A stretch of DNA of 55,973 bases from an uncultured Prevotellaceae bacterium. Lineage in GTDB: Bacteria; Bacteroidota; Bacteroidia; Bacteroidales; Muribaculaceae. Under the pieces are notes generated by a model, which saw nothing but the letters and a program-made list of their open reading frames with translations, was not told where the DNA came from and ran no database searches. Location: contig CAMVKS010000016.1 of NCBI GenBank assembly GCA_947167995.1, forward strand, positions 1 through 55,973, read 5' to 3'. The translations under genes and the position numbers were made by a program. Below, in pieces: positions 51,095 through 55,973 of the stretch (position 1 is the stretch's first letter; the number at the start of each line of letters is the position of its first letter).

Positions 51095-54000
51095 TTATTT
51101 TCTCTGCAAGAATAGCCACTCTCCGTTGACATAGAGCTTGTGCTCCGAGCGGAAGTAGGCGATAGTGATATAATTGTTGCCGTCCACAGCCCTCAAGTTG
51201 GTCTGCATGTTGCCTTGAGCGTCAAACGGCTGCGACATGCTTGCCTCGAAATCCTCATAGAGAATGCCGCAATAGGGCTTCCAGAACTTGCTTGAAGAGT
51301 CTCCGTTAGACATATAGTCGTTGTGACCGTAGAGGTTGATGTGAGTGCCATTGTCGTCGAGAGCGCACATGAAGTTATAGGTACGGCTGGTGCCTGGCTC
51401 GGGAAGTGTGGCAGTGAGCACATAGTCGAGGTCACCTTCCCAATTGGCAATCTCGTAGCCGTTGAAATTGGGCCTGAAGATGCTCACTCGGTACTTGCCA
51501 TTCTCGCTGACGAATGTCACGCCGTTGTTGCCCACTTCGTCAACAAGCAATTCGTCAAACTTGTACTCTTCCTTGCTCACATAGCCCAGGTTGATGAGGA
51601 AGCTGTGGTTCTCGCCTCCCCAGTCTCTCTCATACTGGTAACAAGGCTCGTTGTTGGTCGAGACAGTCTGAGTCATCTTGGTGCCTGGATCGTTACTGTC
51701 GCAGATGAGCTCTCCCATGTGGAAACGTTTCGAGAAGACAACTTGTTGAGTGATTTCGTTGGTCTTCTTCAAGTTGAAAGTGGAGTTGGCACGATAAACG
51801 GTGAGAGTGCCCACACGGGTCTCTTCGTTGGAGTTGATTATTGTGGGAGGAAGGATGCTGTTAGAGCGTCTCTTGCCTGGGCTGGGTGCCATGCCCACCG
51901 ATGGATAGTCTTCCTTAGCTTCATCCTCGATGTAAACCCCTTCTTCGCGTTGAGTTGCGATGCTCGATTTGTTGAGAATTGCGTTCTCGGCGTTCTCAAT
52001 CTTTCTCAAGACGTTTGGAGAGAATGTGTCGTGACCGTGAAGGTCGGCATAAGCATAGTGGGGTGTAGCATATTCCATGTCGTCGGGATAGTCGACATCC
52101 CGCTCAAGGAGTGTTACCATTACAACACCACTCGAAACACTGGGATTTCCCAGGTTGTCGGTCTTTATCTCGTCATACTTGGCAGGAATCACAACGTTGC
52201 CGTTGCTGTCTTTAAGTCCCTTCTTGTTGTTGTCGCCTATAAAGATGGAATAGTCGCTGCTCTTCTTCTCCACATGTGGAAGATTGCTCTCTTTTCTTAC
52301 CAGTTGTCCAGATGTGTTGTAGACAGCATACTCATTGCTGCCGTAGAGAGGAATATAACATTCTCCATTGTTGAAGGTGGGAATCTTCTCGAAGATGAGG
52401 AAACCGTTCTCGGCAATCTTGTTCCTGTCGAGGTTGCTGCCTTCAAAGACCTTGTCTCCCTTGCTGTTGATGAAGAAGTAGCTCATGGGTTGATTCATGT
52501 CCTGAGCGATGAAGGCGAGACCCTCGGAGAACATGCCGGCATCGGCGACATTCATCTCGATGGGTACAATGACCGCGCCGTTGATGTCGATATATCCCCA
52601 TTTGTCATCTTTTTGCACAGCTGCAAGCTTCTGGCAGAATCGGTTCACAGTATTATATTGGCAGGGGATTGGTTCACGACCTCTTGTGTCGATGAATCCC
52701 CACAGGTCGTTGCGGCACACTGCGGCACGTCCCTCATAGAAACTGGCTGTCATGTCATAGTTCTCCATGGAGCTCTTGAATTCGGGAGTGAGTTCAACCG
52801 TTGCCTGGTAGATGATGATGACATCTCCGTTGCTCTTGATGTAGCTGTTTCCGTTGACGTTGGCAAGACCATTGCTGAATGTGCCAGCCTCGGAGTACTG
52901 GAACGGAATCACGGTGCGGTTGCCGTTGTCGATGTAGCCCCACAGGTTGCCTTTGCGCACTGCCGCCATGCCGTCGTTGAAAGGCTTGGCCTCGTTGTAC
53001 TGGCAGGCAATGTTGTTGTAGCCGTTCAGGTCGACATAACCATACATGCCGTTCTTGGACACTATTACCATGTTCTCATGGGGTGCGTCGACGGTGTTGT
53101 ATTCGCAAGGAACCACTTCTTGGCCCAGGGTGTTGATCATGCCGGTGTAGCCATTGCGCATCACCTTGGCCAGATTATCGTTGTTGAAGCTCTCGATGAC
53201 ATCATACTGGCAGGGTGTTATCTCGCGGCCGTTCTTGTTGACCAGGCCCTGTCTTCCATTGCTTGACACTAAGGCAAGTCCTGTTTTCTTGTCGAAGTTC
53301 TCGAAACGGTCATACTTGCAAGGGATGATTTCTTCGCCCGAAGCCGAGACATATCCCCACCTGCCGTTGCGCTTGGCCTTGGCTTTGCCATCGACAAAGT
53401 CGAGGAACTCGTTGTACTTGTTGGTGGTGATGATTTCGCCAAATTTGTTGATCAAAGAGAGATAGCCACTCTCTCCCACAACAGCCACATTATTATCGTT
53501 GTATGGCTCGGCGTTGTCAAAGTTGGTGTTTATGATTTTCTTGCCACTAATGTCGATGTATCCCCACCTGCCGTTTTCGCACACTGCGGCAAGGCCGTTG
53601 CTGAAAGGCTCAATATCATCATATTTCGGACTAATGACTTTTCTTCCTGTTGTTTCATAGATGCCGCACTTGCCGTTTTCCTTGACCATGAGCAGACTCT
53701 CGCCTAAATACTCTATGTTGTCATATTTGCACGGCAGCACTTTGTTTCCCATCATGCTGAAAGCCCCGCAGCCCTCGCCCGCGCTCTCGACCTTGATGAT
53801 TGCGTTGCTCAGAGGAATGGCGTTGACATACTCGGGCTGGACGATGTAATTGCCGTTGGTGCTATACACTCCGCACTTGCCATTGACCGTGAACTTGGTC
53901 ATGCCGTTGATGAGCTTCATGCCGCTGTCCGATTCCGACAGGCAAGGTATCGCCACCGCTCCGCTCTTGTGGACAAAGCCATACTTTCCGTTGAGACACA

Positions 54001-54670
54001 CCAGCGCATAGTCACCGTCAAAGTCCTTGATGTCGTCGTAGCGGCATGCTATGATTTCATTGCCGTTGATGTCTAAGTAGCCCCACTTGCCGTTAAGTTT
54101 TGCTTTGAAGACTCCGTCTTTGAAGTCGCCAATGTAATCATACTTGCATGGTGCTAATTCTACGTCACCAACGTTTTCGGCAAATTTGCGAATCAGTCCC
54201 TTCTTGCCATTGATGGTCACTCTGGCAATGAGGTGGTCGTTGAATGGCTCAATCTCGTCATAGATGCAAGGGATGACTTCTCCTCGCATGCCTATGTAAC
54301 CTATTTTGCCATTGACTTTGGCTCTTGCCATGAAGTCTTCGTCAAACGGACCAATCTCGTCATACTTGCAAGGAATTACTTCAGCGCCGTTAACATTGAC
54401 GAAGCCCCATTTGCCTTGTCGTTGCACTTTGGCTCGCCCGTTGTTGAAGTCGCCGGCATTCTGGTAGATGCACTGCACAGCTTCGGCGCCCAGATTGTTG
54501 AGGTAGCCCCACTTGTCGTTTAGCGACACCTTGGCAAGTCCATCGTGAAAATCTCCAGCGAAATCATAGAACAGGTCCCAATACTGTGCCTGAACTGTTG
54601 TCGCTGCTGTCACTGCCACAATAGCTGTGAGTAGCCTTAATGCATTGAAATATTTCTTAAAGTGTGTCAT
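51095..54670 (-). CDS. Secreted WG-repeat protein (~20 repeats)
   Basis: 1191 residues from the ATG at 54668-54670. The signal peptide is residues 1-28 (MTHFKKYFNALRLLTAIVAV, ending VQAQ). About 20 WG (PF14903) beta-hairpin repeats follow, each like GKWGYLNNLGAEAVQC or NGKWGYLDINGNEIIAC with spacers CKYDEIGPF and similar. The C-terminal region (about residues 850-1191; TVYRANSTFNLKKTNEITQQ, NHSFLINLGYVSKEEYKFDE) is not repetitive and not recognised. WG repeats probably form a long solenoid for protein binding. The gene follows the TolA-like membrane protein gene by 35 bases and should be part of the same unit. Confidence 0.93.
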   Translation of the reverse strand: MTHFKKYFNALRLLTAIVAVTAATTVQAQYWDLFYDFAGDFHDGLAKVSLNDKWGYLNNLGAEAVQCIYQNAGDFNNGRAKVQRQGKWGFVNVNGAEVIPCKYDEIGPFDEDFMARAKVNGKIGYIGMRGEVIPCIYDEIEPFNDHLIARVTINGKKGLIRKFAENVGDVELAPCKYDYIGDFKDGVFKAKLNGKWGYLDINGNEIIACRYDDIKDFDGDYALVCLNGKYGFVHKSGAVAIPCLSESDSGMKLINGMTKFTVNGKCGVYSTNGNYIVQPEYVNAIPLSNAIIKVESAGEGCGAFSMMGNKVLPCKYDNIEYLGESLLMVKENGKCGIYETTGRKVISPKYDDIEPFSNGLAAVCENGRWGYIDISGKKIINTNFDNAEPYNDNNVAVVGESGYLSLINKFGEIITTNKYNEFLDFVDGKAKAKRNGRWGYVSASGEEIIPCKYDRFENFDKKTGLALVSSNGRQGLVNKNGREITPCQYDVIESFNNDNLAKVMRNGYTGMINTLGQEVVPCEYNTVDAPHENMVIVSKNGMYGYVDLNGYNNIACQYNEAKPFNDGMAAVRKGNLWGYIDNGNRTVIPFQYSEAGTFSNGLANVNGNSYIKSNGDVIIIYQATVELTPEFKSSMENYDMTASFYEGRAAVCRNDLWGFIDTRGREPIPCQYNTVNRFCQKLAAVQKDDKWGYIDINGAVIVPIEMNVADAGMFSEGLAFIAQDMNQPMSYFFINSKGDKVFEGSNLDRNKIAENGFLIFEKIPTFNNGECYIPLYGSNEYAVYNTSGQLVRKESNLPHVEKKSSDYSIFIGDNNKKGLKDSNGNVVIPAKYDEIKTDNLGNPSVSSGVVMVTLLERDVDYPDDMEYATPHYAYADLHGHDTFSPNVLRKIENAENAILNKSSIATQREEGVYIEDEAKEDYPSVGMAPSPGKRRSNSILPPTIINSNEETRVGTLTVYRANSTFNLKKTNEITQQVVFSKRFHMGELICDSNDPGTKMTQTVSTNNEPCYQYERDWGGENHSFLINLGYVSKEEYKFDELLVDEVGNNGVTFVSENGKYRVSIFRPNFNGYEIANWEGDLDYVLTATLPEPGTSRTYNFMCALDDNGTHINLYGHNDYMSNGDSSSKFWKPYCGILYEDFEASMSQPFDAQGNMQTNLRAVDGNNYITIAYFRSEHKLYVNGEWLFLQRK

Positions 54671-54705
54671 AGTGTGTGGATATGTTTTTATGTTATAGTG
54701 GGTTG

Positions 54706-55973
54706 TTATGAGAAGTTCTGGGCATCGGGTGCGATGTAGCACATTTGTCCTGATTGAGCTTGTGATGGGGAGATTAGAATTTCGCTTGTTTTGGTGCTTT
54801 CATTGCCGTTTTTTGAATCTTCTTGAGAGCTTGGGCTACTGTTGATCAGGAAGATAAAGACAATGATGCCTATTGTTGCCACTACGATGATGGCAATCAT
54901 GATGGGAATTGCCAAGCTTTTCTTGGTTTTTTCCTCATCGTCGGTTGAGTAGCTGTCCTGGTCAGGCTCCATGTCGTCATCGCTGGGGGAGGAGTGACCT
55001 TGACCTAAGTCGGGCATGATGGTGCGCTCGTTCTCTGGTTCGTGTGCGACCATGGGGGTGACAGGCTGTGGTGTCTCTTTAGGTTCGGGATCTACTACTG
55101 GAATAACCGGTTTGGGATCCTCTTCAGGTTCGGGTGCCACTACGGGGATGACTGGCTGTGGTGCTGGTTGTGGTTCGGGTGGCACAACAGGAATGACTGG
55201 TTTGGGATTTATTGGTGGAACCTGAGGAGTTGCAGTTGTATCGGGAATGCTGGGAGCCGGGTTACCATTATCTTGCTGCATGATAGGCTCCTGTGGCATT
55301 GGTGGAACGTCAACAATGACAGGAGGCTCAGTCACCTTGTTGGCAATGATGGGTGGGATATTTGGGGCTTTTTCTTTGCTCTTGAACTTTGCAGCTTCTT
55401 GCTCGGCGGCTTCACGCTCGGCTTTGGCGCGTTGGGCGGTTTCACGCTCGGCTTTGGCGCGTTGGGCGGCTTCGAGCTCGGCTTTTACCTTTTGGGCAGC
55501 TGCTTGTTCGGCAGCTTCTCGCTCGGCTTTAGCTTGCTCGGCTTTCTCTTTTTCGGCTTTAGCTCGCTCGGCCATTTCTTGTTCGGCCTTGGCCATTTCT
55601 TTCAGGGCTTTCTCGGCAGCCTCACGTTTGGCTCTCATCTGCTCGACCGCCTTGCGTTCGGCATCGGCTTTTAGTGCCGCTTCACGTTCGGCTTTAGCTT
55701 TTCGGGCAGCGGTGAGCTCGGCTGCCTCACGCTCTCTTCTTGCCTTCTCGGCGGCTTCACGCTCAGCTTTGGCGCGTAGGGCGGCCTCGCGTTCTGCTTT
55801 GACTTTTTCGGCGGCGGCACGCTCGGCGGCTTCGCGCTCTGCTTTGGCTTTTTCGGCGGCGGCACGTTCGGCTGCTTCGCGCTCTGCTTTGGCTTTTTCG
55901 GCGGCGGCACGTTCGGCGGCTTCGCGCTCTGCTTTGGCTTTTTCGGCGGCGGCACGTTCGGCGGCTTCGCGCT
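54706..55973 (-). CDS. TolA-like Ala/Glu-rich membrane protein, 5' end outside window
   Basis: 422 residues are visible and the start lies beyond the right edge. From the edge inward there is a long Ala/Glu/Lys-rich helix (units such as EREAAERAAAEKAKA), then a Pro-rich repeat region (VIPVVPPEPQPAPQ, VIPVVAPEPEEDPK, VIPVVDPEPKETPQ), then an acidic stretch, a membrane helix (SLAIPIMIAIIVVATIGIIV) and a 45-residue extracytoplasmic tail with Cys. The helix and Pro-rich arm are on the cytoplasmic side if the tail is exported. The missing N-terminus could hold a kinase or FHA domain, as in some similar proteins, but this cannot be seen. Confidence 0.85.
   Translation of the reverse strand, partial: REAAERAAAEKAKAEREAAERAAAEKAKAEREAAERAAAEKAKAEREAAERAAAEKVKAEREAALRAKAEREAAEKARREREAAELTAARKAKAEREAALKADAERKAVEQMRAKREAAEKALKEMAKAEQEMAERAKAEKEKAEQAKAEREAAEQAAAQKVKAELEAAQRAKAERETAQRAKAEREAAEQEAAKFKSKEKAPNIPPIIANKVTEPPVIVDVPPMPQEPIMQQDNGNPAPSIPDTTATPQVPPINPKPVIPVVPPEPQPAPQPVIPVVAPEPEEDPKPVIPVVDPEPKETPQPVTPMVAHEPENERTIMPDLGQGHSSPSDDDMEPDQDSYSTDDEEKTKKSLAIPIMIAIIVVATIGIIVFIFLINSSPSSQEDSKNGNESTKTSEILISPSQAQSGQMCYIAPDAQNFS
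55796..55973. repeat. 45-bp tandem repeat in the Ala/Glu helix
   Basis: Units starting at 55796, 55841, 55886 and 55931 (spacing exactly 45) are almost identical on the plus strand (GCTTTGGCTTTTTCGGCGGC, then GGCACG). They encode 15 residues each and run off the right edge. Further left the units are diverged, so the right part has expanded more recently. Confidence 0.85.

Noticed and set aside
51323-53266. A 647-codon open frame on the plus strand
   Set aside because: It mirrors the WG-repeat protein; the repetitive complementary sequence simply lacks stops.
55671-55955. A Pro/Lys-rich frame (PPPKKPKQSAK) on the minus strand
   Set aside because: It is a shifted frame of the Ala/Glu repeat, which continues in frame into the clear 54706 protein with its membrane helix.
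1-55973. CRISPR arrays, tRNA or rRNA genes
   Set aside because: No regularly spaced direct repeats with unique spacers and no cloverleaf or rRNA-like sequence were found; the only tandem array (55796-55973) is coding.

Overview
The window looks like a chromosomal segment of a gut-type Bacteroidales bacterium (Prevotella- or Muribaculaceae-like; the genus cannot be fixed from sequence alone). Grounds: promoters fit the Bacteroidetes pattern TTTG/TTG-N19-20-TAnnTTTG many times. There is a TonB-dependent receptor with an N-terminal carboxypeptidase-regulatory-like domain, several secreted proteins end in type IX secretion (T9SS)-like sorting tails, and two C-termini carry dockerin-like repeats. 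DUF3667, DUF4369, M13 peptidase and WG-repeat proteins are also present. No tRNA, rRNA or CRISPR array was seen.

Layout. 1-7.2 kb: a lipoprotein and TonB receptor pair on the minus strand, divergent from two tandem paralogous secreted proteins. 7.25-18.75 kb: an accessory region bracketed by same-orientation copies of yifB (comM-like AAA+ ATPase). These are an intact gene at 17.2-18.7 kb, a 128-bp 3' remnant at 15.8 kb and an 890-bp 5'-truncated copy at 7.25-8.14 kb, the last interrupted by a 184-bp hairpin MITE. Between them lie an unknown small gene, a serine hydrolase lipoprotein, a compact AT-rich four-gene operon (winged-helix protein, AAA ATPase, small protein, PIN nuclease; 10.5-14.0 kb), a 199-bp MITE-like element and two DUF4143-type ATPases. 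The four-gene operon is the best candidate for an undescribed, possibly defence-related, system.

19-30 kb: large secreted proteins, thioredoxin-like and small lipoproteins, a rubredoxin/rubrerythrin oxidative-stress pair, a third DUF4143-type ATPase under a double palindromic operator, and a DUF3667 membrane protein. 30-37.5 kb: an acyl-CoA ligase next to a Fic protein, an iron alcohol dehydrogenase abutting a REP-associated (RAYT) transposase that has a REP palindrome inside its own coding sequence and another just downstream, and an M13 peptidase.

37.5-56 kb: mostly minus-strand envelope and membrane genes: a second DUF3667 protein, a zinc-ribbon protein, a CDP-alcohol phosphatidyltransferase, a lipoprotein, a coiled-coil membrane protein, a glycosyltransferase, a large MscS channel, a zinc-ribbon membrane protein, an LTA-synthase-like sulfatase-fold enzyme, a ~20-repeat WG protein, and a TolA-like Ala/Glu-rich membrane protein running off the right edge. 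Gene debris (a frameshifted dockerin-protein tail, a signal-peptide/sorting-tail fusion remnant, a solo MITE end) lies in the intergenic regions.
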